Shown here one piece after another: positions 45,446 through 57,955 of a DNA stretch of 64,000 nt; positions within the stretch are counted from its first letter, which is position 1; each line of letters starts with the position of its first letter. Location: positions 1-64,000 of the forward strand of contig CAJNAR010000157.1 in the NCBI GenBank assembly GCA_905220665.1, read 5' to 3'. The notes beneath the pieces are model-generated. The model saw only the letters and a program-made list of their open reading frames with translations, had not been told where the DNA came from and did no database searches. Made by a program: the position numbers and the translations under genes. Source of the stretch: Albugo candida (taxonomy: Eukaryota > Oomycota > Peronosporomycetes > Albuginales > Albuginaceae).

Positions 45446-47504
45446 CTACATTGCAAAAGTTGCAGTATCAAACCACTCATGCGACAGCGCTTGCTCTGCA
45501 GTGAATCGTTTTGTTGGGTCACGCTCTAACAAATGCTGCACCAAGTGTTTTGCCTGCGGACTGATTTTGTGCCATGTCGCGTCACCAAAATCGACATCTT
45601 CTTCCACGCACGCTCGAGGCGGATAAAATGGCCGGTAGCCAGTAAGCATCTCGTATATGATGATTCCGATACTCCACATGTCGACAGGCTTTCCATACGG
45701 CTGACGTTGAAGGAGCTCTGGTGCGATATACCCCGGTGTTCCAGTTACCTGTGTGAATGGCACTTTATGGACATCACCGGTCAATTTGAAAAATCGAGCG
45801 TCCGGTACTTTGATCGATAGGCCGAAATCACACAATTCCACTTGCAAGTCGCAAATTCTCACATCTGCGTGAGGATCCAAGCAACAGTCTGATTCGAAAT
45901 TGTTGATTGCTGGTTTCAAAGTGTCTCCATCGAGCTCGTGTGCGTCTTGATTTCCGGGTTTCGGATCGGTTAATAACACGTTTTCAGGCTTCAAATCGCA
46001 ATGAACGACGCCAAGATCGTGGAGAAAATAAACCGCTCGAACGATTTGTTGTGTTAATTTCGCAGCCAGAGGTTCAGTTAAGCGTCGTTTTCGTTGCATC
46101 AACGCATTCAAATTTCCTTTTGTGGCTTTGGCCATTACCAAATACAAAAAGTCAGTGGTTTCGTAGACTTCATATAATTGGACAATATTACGATGTCGAA
46201 GACGCAGGTGGATTTCAATCTCACGATCGACTGCGTGTTTTGCATCTTCGGTTAAGAGATAGCGTTTATGTATCTGTTTGATTGCAACTCGGCGTCCCGT
46301 GGTACGATGAATTGCTGGTTTGACCACTGCATACGACCCGTCACCTAATTGGTCTTGGCCACAGAGTTGATATTGTTCCGTAACAGCTTGTTCGTGAATG
46401 AAATAAGGTTTCAGTGGTCCCTGATCGTTTTCTTCTTGCTCACATTCACTATTTTCCATTGGAAGCGTGCCATTCATTTTTGAATTGGTGGGTACTCGAC
46501 GTCCTACGTTAACACCGATATTAGCTCGATATCCTTTCCTGTTAATTGCCATGATACGAATTTCCTCATCATCTATGAGTCTTCGAGCCACAAATGGATT
46601 TTGAGGAATGCGTAAGGCAGATTCTGGGTGTAACTGATGCTTTGAATCTGACCAGTGTGTCAATGTGCTATATTCTTCGTCCTCGGTATTGCTTACTGAT
46701 TGTGAGGGGCCATTTCGTGAGTTCATTTTTTCTTTCCCATGAGCGATCATCTGAGTGAACCTCTCACGAAGACAGTGTCTGAGTCCGCGATGATTGGCTC
46801 TATCCGCAAGGGTTAACGCCAATGATGTTGTGTCACTCGGTGAGTTATTAGAGCTTTCACTATCAGTACTGTGACACGAACTGGAAGAGATTGTGCGCGG
46901 CTTTGCATACTTTGGGGATTTGTTTGCTGGGAGAAGAGGAAGCAGCTCATTCGTGTTAGATCGCGTGCGGAGCTTTGGACACGACTCGGTACATCCAGTT
47001 GTGAGAGGATGATTACTTGAAGAGTCTCTTATACTTGACGATAGTGAGTCGATATCTGAGTCACTGTACCGCCGTGCTCGTGCGACAGGGACATCCTTCA
47101 TTTCAGCCGGTACCCATACACTCTCCGGAACGTGCGTACTTTGTGCATACGAAGTGTTACGAGTCTCGACCGAGTTTGACCCCAAAACGTCCACTTCAGC
47201 GCGACATTTACCGAGACGATGAAGCGGATCGTAGTATCCCGGTAATGTGTGGAACGTGCCAGTTAACGGATTGTGACGCAGCTTTTTTAATTCCTCCAAC
47301 TCACACATATTGACAATATCGGCAGAAAAGTATACAGCCCCACGATTTCCTGCGCTATAAAAAAGACAGCGCCTATTTAGCTATGGGATACGACTTGCTA
47401 GCAGAAGAAGCGTACCTTGGTGCATGATGGAACGTACCGACGTACGGGTTATACGGTGGGAGTCGTGCGAAGACGGGTACAGCGAACGCGACTTTTGTGT
47501 TCAT
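45446..47504 (-). CDS. Ser/Thr protein kinase, CAMK group
   Basis: Two exons (47,416-47,504 and 45,446-47,354; 61-nt intron) encode 665 residues. A long N-terminal region is rich in Ser, Pro and charged residues. The kinase domain spans about residues 357-657: glycine loop LGDGSYAVV, lysine in VAIKQI, catalytic loop [10 protein letters not shown] (His-Cys-Asp in place of the usual HRD), an insertion of about 40 residues before CDFGLS, activation-segment end [11 protein letters not shown], and [19 protein letters not shown]. The GTPGYIAPE and DMWSIG...LTGYRPF features fit CaMK/DAPK-like kinases. The HCD replacement suggests that the loop is not phospho-regulated like RD kinases, by analogy. 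The N-terminus has two related motifs, YVGTFHHAP and LTGTFHTLP. Substrate unknown. Confidence 0.92.
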
Positions 47505-48422
47505 GATCGCTGTAAAATACTGCACGAAAATGTCGCTTTGAGTGAGAGGCGTTTGTGTACTGGATTTATGTGAGTCGATAAATTATATAGACAAAGACAA
47601 ACGCTGTGGAATAGAGTCCAAGGTGAAAAGCCAGTAACTCACAATCTGGTTGTGACGTGGAAATTTTAGGCGAATATTTAGGTAATATTTCCTAATACCG
47701 AAAGTCAAACGTGACTCAAGGTATCAGTCGCGGTTACTACACTACGGTTTGAGGCAAAATCGTTTAGCAATACGCATCGAGCACTCTGGGACATCAAAAA
47801 GATGCGATCAAAACCGAGATCCACGACTGGGCACTCACCTGTCCACAGAATTCCGTTACCCTTCTTTCGACCTGTCAAATATAATTCAACTATTCTTCCA
47901 ATTATAGGTATATGTTGCTCTATTTTAAATTAGTAACATTTCATGGCTGCAGCGCTTGACTGTCTGACTTTTTTAAAAAGTATGAACGCGATCAGCGCGA
48001 TTTTTATTGCACTTCTAACAAAAGTGTTTGCTACTGCGCATGTCAGAAAACGCTTGAAGAAGCTACACGGCAACTGAGTTCAATTCAAAGACCCAATGAG
48101 AGCACGTATAAATGACACCCTGATGATGCTTTTGACAATATCCAATCAGAATCGAGTATTGTATTTTTTTAGAAAACTAGAAATACCCAAATGTCGCAAG
48201 TTTGGAAAAAGTGTCGCAGCAAAAATGCTCAAATTTTGGAGCCTAACCAAACCACTGTCAACTCACTGTACTACAGTAAGTCACAACTCCCAACCCCCGT
48301 TTTGATTTAATCGAGACGCGTTACATCTTGCGGCCAACAAAGACGAGCATTTAGCTGTTCCTCAAAGCCTCGTATCCTGCAATGTCTGCACGATAGGGAA
48401 TTCAACTAACATCAATTGCACA
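47505..48422. other. Intergenic region between divergent kinase and BEACH genes
   Basis: This 918-bp region should contain both promoters. A 70-codon plus-strand frame at 48,096-48,305 is unremarkable. No regulatory motif was assigned. Confidence 0.5.
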
Positions 48423-51400
48423 ATGAGCACAGCGTTATCCGACATTCTAGCCGATATTGAAAATGGACAATTAAGAGATGTAAATCTCGTCCGTGATGCG
48501 CCCAAAAAAATGGACGATCTCCTGAAATTATTATGTGATATTATATGTCAAGTGGCACCGAACTACGACTTGAAATTATTTGATTTGTTGCGTCAAAGCA
48601 TCAAACTATACGTGCAGAATTGGACGTATACGTGTCACTGTACACATCCGAAAACCGTTTACTCTTCGTTTTTTTCGACTGAATCCGTAAATTTACTGCA
48701 TCGATCGCAATTAAATTCCATCCATGAACGTATAAAGTTGTACAGGGCACAAACGCACACAACAACGTCCACTATCTGTATACCTGATACCGAAAACAGC
48801 ATACTCAAAACCGTATTAGATACCGTCAATACCTTGAACAGGAACGGTATCACCAATATTGCAATAATGGACCAATTAATTGCTCATCTCCATGAGCTCT
48901 TCTCGCTCTCTGTCAATACTTTCCAAGTCATTCAACTCTTTGAAGCTGTCCGCACAAGTCGATCACCTCCTCGAAGCTCTCTCCTCGATATGATCTCCAG
49001 TCTATTCCGGTCGACGTATGAGCCTCGTGGAATTTTTATTATGAGAGGGCCACACACGGGAATTCTCGTATCGATACAATTGGACCCGCCGTTGAATCTC
49101 AAGAAAGGCTACTCATTCAGCGTCACACTCAAGTCAATTGAGGCAGAAATAGTACCAATTATCACAATTCTTGGAATTCATGGCCAAGGGCTTACAGTTT
49201 ATATTGACAAGAATGAGTTTGTGGTGCAATGTATCGGGAATTCTGAATCCTTTTTCCAACAACAACAGCTGCGAATCCCATTCGAAGCAGTAAGGAAACG
49301 ATTGAACACTTTATGGACGCAATTGTGCATTGTGCACGCTCGAAGTATTCTTTATAAAGATAAATGGACGCTTTACGTCGATGGAAAAGTATTCTTTTCT
49401 GGAAATTTGTCATATTTTGATCCAATGTGTTCATCCAAGAATCTATTTTGTATTGGAATCGCGCTTCAATCGACCACCATCCACCGCTTCCAAGGTCAGA
49501 TGTGCAATCCGACTCTCTTTGACCAAGCTTTGGTCGACCTTGAAGTAGAGAAATTACACAATCCCAACACCGAAAGCGACGCATTCAACGCGGAATTCTT
49601 ATCTTCGCATCAGCTTTTCAGCTTTGATGCGCGATATTCCGACATCAAACATCGTATTACTTTCGACACGAACGGAGCTGAATGTGTCGGTATTCTAGAG
49701 CCCAATACACATCCAATCATAAGAAATAGCGTGAATCAAGCGATGGACGGAATCGGTGGATGCGCGACCTTCTTACTCCTCCTACTCGATCAAAATCCAA
49801 TGGTTACTTTCTCAGCCGAAGAAATTGGAAAATTGCTTGAAGCAGTTTCCATCGGAATTGACAGCAATCCTGCCAGTCGATGGAATTTCATCCGAGCAAA
49901 TGGTGTTGAGGTGCTGGCAATCGTATTAGAATCCATTCCACATGCGTGTCTTACTCGTTCGATTCTGCAAAGTGTGTGCAGCATATTGGGCTCACTATCG
50001 GCAGTATCGACGGAAGCTCAAATGGCGTGTTACGTGTATCAGACATTTTTTGCCAAAACGTTTTGGTTTGAGTCGCCTTTGGAGACGCAAAAGTTGTTAT
50101 TTGGGGAGAAAATATCAAAATATATTGAAAGTATTCGAATTTGGCGTTTACAACGACTGCTTCCTATTCATTCTGACTCCAAAGAAGCGGATGCAACTCT
50201 CACTGTGAATACGACCTTTTTCTGCACATTGTTGGAGGAAATATACTGCTCACAGTCGCTCAATGCAAATGAAGAAGAACGCTCTATTTTGCGGAAACTT
50301 GTCATCAATCATGTGATTGATAGACTCTTATTTCCAAAGAATTGCGTTTGTGACAGTGAAGAATGGAAACAACTTTTGGCTTATATTTGCTCTGTTTCAC
50401 GCGCACAATCTCCAAAATCTGTTGTGGTCGAGGAATTGCTCCAATACGTTGCCAATTGTCTCCATTCCTTGGAGCCAAACAGCGGATCGCGTCAGACGTT
50501 ATACGCCAACATACTGAGAATATCGAAAGGAACGTTGCGACTTTGGTGGCAGCCATTGCTGTGCACACTCTCAAGTGTTCGATACAACGCATTGTGCGTT
50601 TTGGAAGCATACGCTTTCGAGAAAGTGATGTTTCATCGACGAGATGCACTGATGCTTCACTCTGCTCTTTCATTAAGACCCCTGGATGTAGCGTCGATGG
50701 AAATCGTTTTGGATATCGTATTGGGACGTCGAAAACGCATACAAAATCACACTCGGACGACCCGTACCGTGCAAGCAACGCGTATTGATATGATTCCTCA
50801 TGTGTTAGTGGCAATATGCTCGCAAATCGATGTCCATCTTCAGGCGTTCGTATTACTGGAAATTCTGGATGTCATAGAAGCCGATGGTGTCAAAGAAGCG
50901 ATCCGATCGTGGCCTCAATGGCTTTCTCGCTTACTTGCTCTCATGCGCTTGGAGGAAGTCAACAACACTTTGATCAAAAGAACCGATGAAAGTGTGCGAT
51001 TATGCTATCTTCTCGGTGATACATCAACATCGACATCCGATACATTGGATGCGATACAAAGACTATATAGCTCTGGTAATCAATTGGACGCAAGAATTGT
51101 GATCGAGTCCGCATTCGATGCACACTACGCTTTCGATATTGGCCGGGCTTTCTTAAAGCTAGCAATCGGTCTATGTCCAGACATGTGTCGCTATATTGTG
51201 CGTAAATTGGCATTTCGAATGATAATTGACGTCTCTACGCATGCGCTTGTCTACGCGGAACACGGTTGGCGTGTCGCACTTGAGTTATATTTCCATCATC
51301 ATGACGACATATCGATGATTTCCACCATACTCATTGCGTGTTTCGAGAAGCTGACACCGCAATTGCGAATTATTCGAACAAATGAGACAAATGTTTGGGG

Positions 51401-54400
51401 AAATATGACACAATTTGCAGCAATTATCACGCACATTTATCTCTATTTCTCGACGAAAAGCTCCGATTCCGAGCTGTTACGCCATGCTGCCTCCATGTGG
51501 AGCCTGGTTCTTCCTCATATCGCCTCACTGAATTGGAATCAGCTGAATGCGTCGATGGTATCGAGCTCGGAAGAATCACAGAATACTATCTCATCTCTAC
51601 TTGTTGCGAATTTGTCTCAATCGCGATCTCTCGCACTTCAAATTTGGACGCAATATATCGCATTGGATCCAAACCATTGCGATGCAAATGCCTTTCAAAC
51701 GCCTTTGGAACAATTGCGAGTATTGGAGCCAGATTGTTGCGCGTACAATTGGCTTCCTACTCGATCCATCGATCTTTATATCTTCCTCGTAAACGTGTGT
51801 TTCGACATTCTCACTCAAGAAAACGCTCTTCACGTGTCGACGCGTCAGTGTATTTCTCAAGTAATCGTTAAGATCGCTCGTACAGCGCTAAAGAGCAAAT
51901 ACTTTGACGATTTGACAGAAGTGACACTGATCAAAGCTTTCCAAATCATTGCATCGACCGACTTGAGCTTTTTCAAAAACAGCAGCGAATTGGATGAGCT
52001 TCAGGGACTTTGGAAATGGCAACTCGATCAAAATAAAGGGCAAGTCGATACTGCCAAAAACAGCGTGTCACGCGGATTTTCGAATCAGAATGCAGGTTTC
52101 CAGACGTCCTGGGCATCCTTCATCTCGAATCACGCTGGTGGAGAATTCAATCCCTTTATTGTGCAAAAGGATGTGACACTGCGGGCGTCTATTCTGTCTG
52201 ATGAGATGACGGCGTGTGAAGCTCTATGGACGGATTTGGCGTCCTGGGAAGCCTCTTTTAGTGAAAAAATGACCCAAAAGCGCAATGCGTATGAATTGAG
52301 TCATTTGCTCTCTTCAAAGTGTGCAGCGGAGAGGTTTCGCAGTAGGACCCGAAAGCTCATGACATTGACTGGTCAGCAACCCAACGAATTTGGACGATTT
52401 GTATACAAACTTGGCAGACGAGAAACGCGATTTCGCATTCGTTTGGTGAAGAAAGTGGCGGAAGCGTGTCGTGTACCCGCATTGAGTCGGGAATGCGATT
52501 TGGAGAGTCTGAGCGATAGTACTGGTCATCTGCCGCGATATCGTGTGTCGCTGGATCGTCGATCGAGTCAGGAGAATGAAGGAGGATGGAGAAGTGAGAC
52601 GGGATCGGAATACGATTTGTTTGCGGATGCTCATATGCGTGCTGCGATATTAAAGTCGTCCATCGGAAAAGAGCAACAAGAACAAGCATTTGAAGATTTC
52701 TCATCTGAGGATGAAGACGAATTAGCTGAGCACAACTCTGTAGTGAAGCCAAACGGCCCGATCGAAGGACAAGGAATGAAACAGGAAGCAGCTGATCGAG
52801 TAAACCAGACGCTAGGCACCTCATCTTTTGGAGCGTCTGTCATGAATCTTGTGGGTGGCGTGGCGGAAAGAGTACAACAAGCGGCCAGAGATGCAAAAGA
52901 AGTGGTTGACTTTCAAGTGGATGCTCTGTACACTGCTCGAGATGTCATATCTGATGAAGCACATTCCGTATTCCAAGAAGTGTCGACGATGATAGACAAT
53001 GCGACTTCGCCTAAAGCGGCTCACGCTCGAGACGGTGACAAAGACTTGAAGCATGAGTCTACGTTTGTGCCGACGACACTCAAGCAAGAGTACCGAGTGG
53101 ATGCGAACTTGATTCATCACATGCAAATCATTCAAGGCGAATTGGTTCTTACAGCTTCCAGGCTGCATTTTCGTCCCTCTTGTGTGATGGACGAGCAAGG
53201 GAATGTTATTGCCGAAAAAGGAGCGGTAGAATGGCGCTTTCTATTGAAACATCGGCGATGGAAAGTCGACGATATTGTCACATTGTATCGACGGCGATAC
53301 CTTTTGAAAGCAAATGCGATCGAGCTTTTCATTTCTTCCAGTCGAAAAAATTACTTTTTTACGCTCGCAATGAATCGAATTGTGCCATTTTTTGAAGCGC
53401 TGATGGCTCGTCGTCCTCTTCTTCTTCGCAAAAGCCCAATGATGCGACGACTTCGTCTTCCAAGCAGTCTTTTTCGCAACTCAAATATGACATTTCGATG
53501 GACGCAACACGAGGTCTCGACGTTTGAATACCTAATGTGGCTCAACACTGTCGCTGGAAGAACGTACAATGATCTCACACAATATCCAATCTTCCCGTGG
53601 ATCCTCTCGGACTATGACTCTAAAACGCTGGATCTCTCACGAAGCTCCAGTTTTCGCGATTTGGCGAAACCGATGGGAGCACTTGATCCCGATCGTTTGG
53701 CTTTTTTCCTCGACCGATGTGCCGGATTCGAAGACCCCGACATTCCCAAGTTCTTGTATGTGTCCTGATCGTCGTACTATGATTATAAATTGACGTGCTG
53801 ATTGTAGATACGGCTCACATTACTCCAATATTGGCGCTGTTTTATATTACCTCATCCGACTGGAACCATTTACGTCGTTTGCTCGTAGCTTTCAAGGCGG
53901 AAAATTCGATCACGCAGACCGAATGTTCCATTCAATTCCTGAATCATGGCGAAATTGCCTTACCGATCCCGTCGACCTGAAAGAACTCACACCGGAATGG
54001 TTTTATTTGCCGGAATTTCTTGTCAATTGCAATGATTGCGACTTTGGAGTGCGTCAAAATGGCGTCCATGTTGGTGATGTCGTACTCCCAGCATGGGCAG
54101 CCTCACCTGAGGACTTTATTGCCAAGAACTATGCGGTACCCATATCACTCAGCTACGTCTTGGATGTACGTCTAAGATTGTTTTTCTGTTGTTGTAGGCT
54201 CTTGAGAGCGAGTATGTATCTCAGCATCTTCATCATTGGATCGATTTGATTTTCGGCTACAAGCAGAGAGGAGCCGCAGCAAAAGCAGCAAATAATGTAT
54301 TCTTCTATCTGACGTATGAGGGAATGGTCGATGTGGATTCGATAGCAGATGCTGTGATACGAGCATCCATGCGGGCACAAATTGCACACTTTGGACAAAC

Positions 54401-55613
54401 ACCGAGTCAATTGCTTCGAGAACCTCATCCTTTGAGATTGAGATTTTCAGAAGAAATGACTACAAAGCCTCAAGCCAGTGATACGTGTCGAATGACTGTA
54501 TTGCGGGTACCCCATAATGCGGCAATACGTTATATCCGGGTCACGCAGTCGGCTGTGTTGTGTATGGATGATCATGCCTGTGTGTCCTGTCATCGCGTTA
54601 TCGGCAAACACGCTCAGAAATTTCAGCAAACATCTTTTTTTCAAGAAGTTCCTTCCAAATTGTCCAGTCCAACCGTTCGATTGCCCGATAGAGAGCCCAA
54701 TATGCTTCTCAGTCGTGAGTTTATGGAACTGTATGACCGTAAAAGTCACAAGATCATCGTCCGGCCTCAAGGTATTCCCTTACCAAGAAATATGGCATTT
54801 CTCAATGGAAACACTGTCTTCTGTACGGGTGGTCACCATGATTTCTCTGCTCGATTCTATTCGACAGCAGACGGATCTCTGCTAACTCGTCTGCTTCAGC
54901 ATCAGTCTGTAGTACAATGTGTGGCAACAAATGCATCAGGAACGCTGCTCATTCTCGGTTGCCAGGATGGGACCATGTCTGTGTGGAAGACGACGGAGCC
55001 AACATCCACGCGATTGGAAGCAGTCAAGATGTTTCGCAGCGGTAAAGGAAGACCCGTACATGCAAAAGATTACGCAGCAGACCAAGTCTTACTAGGCCAT
55101 ACTGCTCCCATTACGAGCATTGCCGTTCTGAAAGATGCGGCTATTTGTATCAGCGGGTCAGCGAATAATGTCTGTCTATCCCACCATATATGGAATGGCT
55201 CCATTTTACAAGAATATAATGTGCCCGGCCACCAAAGCCCAGGAATCCTCTCCCTTGCGATCTCGGAATTGGGACATTTTGTGGTTCAATCGCTCGGCAC
55301 TGGTGTGCCAATGCTATACACATTTCATTGGAATGGCTCGATGATCGCGTCCTTGGATCTTCAAAACTCAGTCATGGACAATGTGGACATTTGTGCGCGT
55401 TATGCCAAAGTAATTATAAGTAATTCCAGGGAGGCTAAGATGCTTACGGTGTACACGCTTGAAGACCTCGTGAATATACCTCTGCCCAAGTGTCACGGAG
55501 ACATTAGCGCGCAGGCACTTTCACCCGATCAAACACATGTCATATTCGGAACAGCTCAATCGAAACTGATCATCATTCCCCTTTTTTACGCAAGTCTATT
55601 TGAAAATGTATAG
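48423..55613 (+). CDS. BEACH-WD40 protein, neurobeachin/LvsA-like
   Basis: BEACH proteins are large scaffolds of vesicle traffic and membrane remodelling. Three exons (48,423-53,755; 53,808-54,135; 54,198-55,613; introns 52 and 62 nt) encode 2358 residues. Domains in order: a concanavalin-like lectin region (about 200-380; FYVDGKVF-like core at GKVFFSGNL); a long helical middle; an acidic Ser-rich linker; a BEACH-associated PH domain (about 1550-1665; GELVLTASRLHFRP, WRFLLKHRRW); the BEACH domain (about 1690-1965; RTYNDLTQYPIFPWILSDY, FRDLAKPMGALDP, YGSHYSN, WFYLPEFLVN, WIDLIFGYKQRG); and WD40 repeats (about 2080-2350; GHHDFSARFYS, GCQDGTMSVWK). The BEACH core is complete. The closest subfamily cannot be fixed without a tree. 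Confidence 0.96.
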
Positions 55614-57946
55614 CAGGATGTATACTATTAACAACAATTTTACTATAAGACGTCAATTCGACTAATTGTTATTACTGACTATGGCTCTAAAGGACGAGCA
55701 TCACATCTGCGAAAGTATGTCTGTAGCTCTCTCGCAAGCCTCTCGACTACTTTTCTATACAACTCTTGAACTTACTATCTCATGTGACGTCTTTCGCCGT
55801 TATATGGGTCGATCGTGATACAGCTCAAAAAGATATCGTCCATCATGGCCGATGTGTAGCTTTAGAAATAATAGTATTGGAGGCTTACCTTCGTCATCCA
55901 ATTCGAAGAAAACGCAGAAAGAGTGACGAAACTGCAAATGTTAAATCACAAGGAATACAAGGCCTAGAGTTGATGGCGCAAAGTCGATGACACGTTGCGC
56001 CGAGAAAAAAGTAAAACTTATTCGATGCGAATCCCAAACATTTTAGAGCGTATGCAAAAGACTTGGACCTTCTGATTGCTAGCACCTTGATTGGATCATG
56101 CCTGACCGTATGAAAGCAAGTAGTTTGCCAAATATAAAGAGACTTGACCGTTCTGACTGATATTTTACAATTTGGTTGTTTGCTCTCGCTCAAAGTTATT
56201 CACCACTCGAGTTTGATGTATAAATTCTTGGCAGCTTCTGTGTACTCTTGTCCAGGAACTGCGCGTCCTGCGTATAATCGGCCGAACTCACTTCGGAGTC
56301 AGCACTGAGTGCGCTTTCGTGTATGTATGTTTGTATGCAGTGGCTAAAAATCTTGATGAATATCTCGTGGCTGTTTTCGTACAAAAGCGAATTCATGATC
56401 CATTAGTAACGACTCCAAGATATCGACGATTCTGAAGCAGAATATCTGGACTGAGACTACGTATGCTGTTCATTCCATCTTAAATCAAACGGAAGTAAAA
56501 ATCAATTGCTAGAATATCTGCGTAGGTATATAAAATCTCGCCTGGTAGTGGAACAACGTGGGAGCCTTCTTCGCGAGCTCGGTCCTACTCATCCGTATTG
56601 CAGCGTCGATGACAAACTTTTATCTTTCGTAGTAGAATGTTCTGTTGTCGTTCCTCGTATTTGCAGAAGAATATGCGTTTTGTAAGCCCCAAGACCGATA
56701 TTAGCCATGGTCCGACAGTGAGGTGAACAGCTTCATTGAGTGGTAGGGGACCGTTTTGCATACTTCTTGCTAAAATGTGATCAACACAGATAATGACTTG
56801 TGCTGTTCATAGGAGTAGGATCAGAAAGCTTTCTTACACCAACTTATAATTGTATTTGAGAGCTATGCCAAAGTCATTTAGTAATTTCACGATATGGTAT
56901 TGCTGATGGTGACTCGGAGCTATACGAGGGGCGTGTGGTGGATAATGGCGGTTAGAAGGAAACCAATCGGATCACCAACGTACATATTATCATTGTATTA
57001 TGAACAGTACGGTACACGTAGATGTGTGGTACACGTCAGTCCAACTCATTTCCTTTTTAGGGTTAGACTAACTAGTAGAGTGAACTTGGAAAAAATATAT
57101 AGATACTTTTTGCTCTATATTGCTGCGTAGTGTTTCCGGATTATTCCAGCCCTTTGATCAAGGGCCTCAAGTAGTCCAGCCCGGAGACCACCACCACAGA
57201 GCTATATATTTATCAGAAATCAAGTAACTCCGCCCTACGAGTACTGCAAAACATAAGCTTAATAGTGAATAATCTATGAGAAAATCAATAGCAAGGCCGA
57301 AAGAAATGACTCAGCCAGTACGCAATTACAGTGAGCTCGAATTATAGTGAGGTAGATGAAATTCGGTTATCCGGACAGACATTGTAAGATATTCCTAGAA
57401 TTGATTACTTTGATGCTACAGCTGGATCAGAACCCAATGCTAGAAGTCATTACATGCTGTGTGCTTGATGAGCCGAACTAGAGGAGAATGGAATCATTCA
57501 AGACAAAGAGCTAAATTTGAGAAATCGATAAAGAAAAAATATTCAGAATGAGACCAAATCCAATGGAAGAACGAATGATCTCGAAAGGTAACCTCGGCAT
57601 GAGCTGCTTGTGACAGAAATGGACAGTACCTAATTGCGTGCTCACAAACCAAGTGGATATAATAGATCATCTCGTGGGGACGTCAATGAATGAAATGTGT
57701 CTACTTGCAAAGTAACTCTACTCATTGTGAGAGTAGGGTGCCAATGCTTCCCTGACATCGGAGTGATAGCATTGTAACTTTATCCATCAACCATGCTTCA
57801 TGTACACAGAAGAAGACATGTCAAAGTCTTCATCAAAGCATCTGAGTCGTAGAAGAGAGACTCAACACGCAAAATGTTGCAATAAAAAAAGTCAGGTATC
57901 TCCAAGCTGCAAGGACGACAGCGGAAGCGCTCAAATCGTTCGTAAA
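55614..57946. other. Intergenic region with one doubtful small spliced ORF
   Basis: No recognised gene over 2.3 kb. At 55,681 an ATG opens a short frame that, if a 40-nt intron (about 55,788-55,827) is removed, continues to the stop at 55,988 and gives a basic protein of about 90 residues with VALEIIVLEAYLRHP near the end. This could be a small real gene, but no family is known to me. Other frames look random. Confidence 0.35.
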
Positions 57947-57955
57947 TTGTTTAAT

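Noticed and set aside
53756..54197. Frame breaks in the BEACH domain as signs of a pseudogene
   Set aside because: Two GT/AG introns of 52 and 62 nt restore a full BEACH domain and a total length divisible by three.
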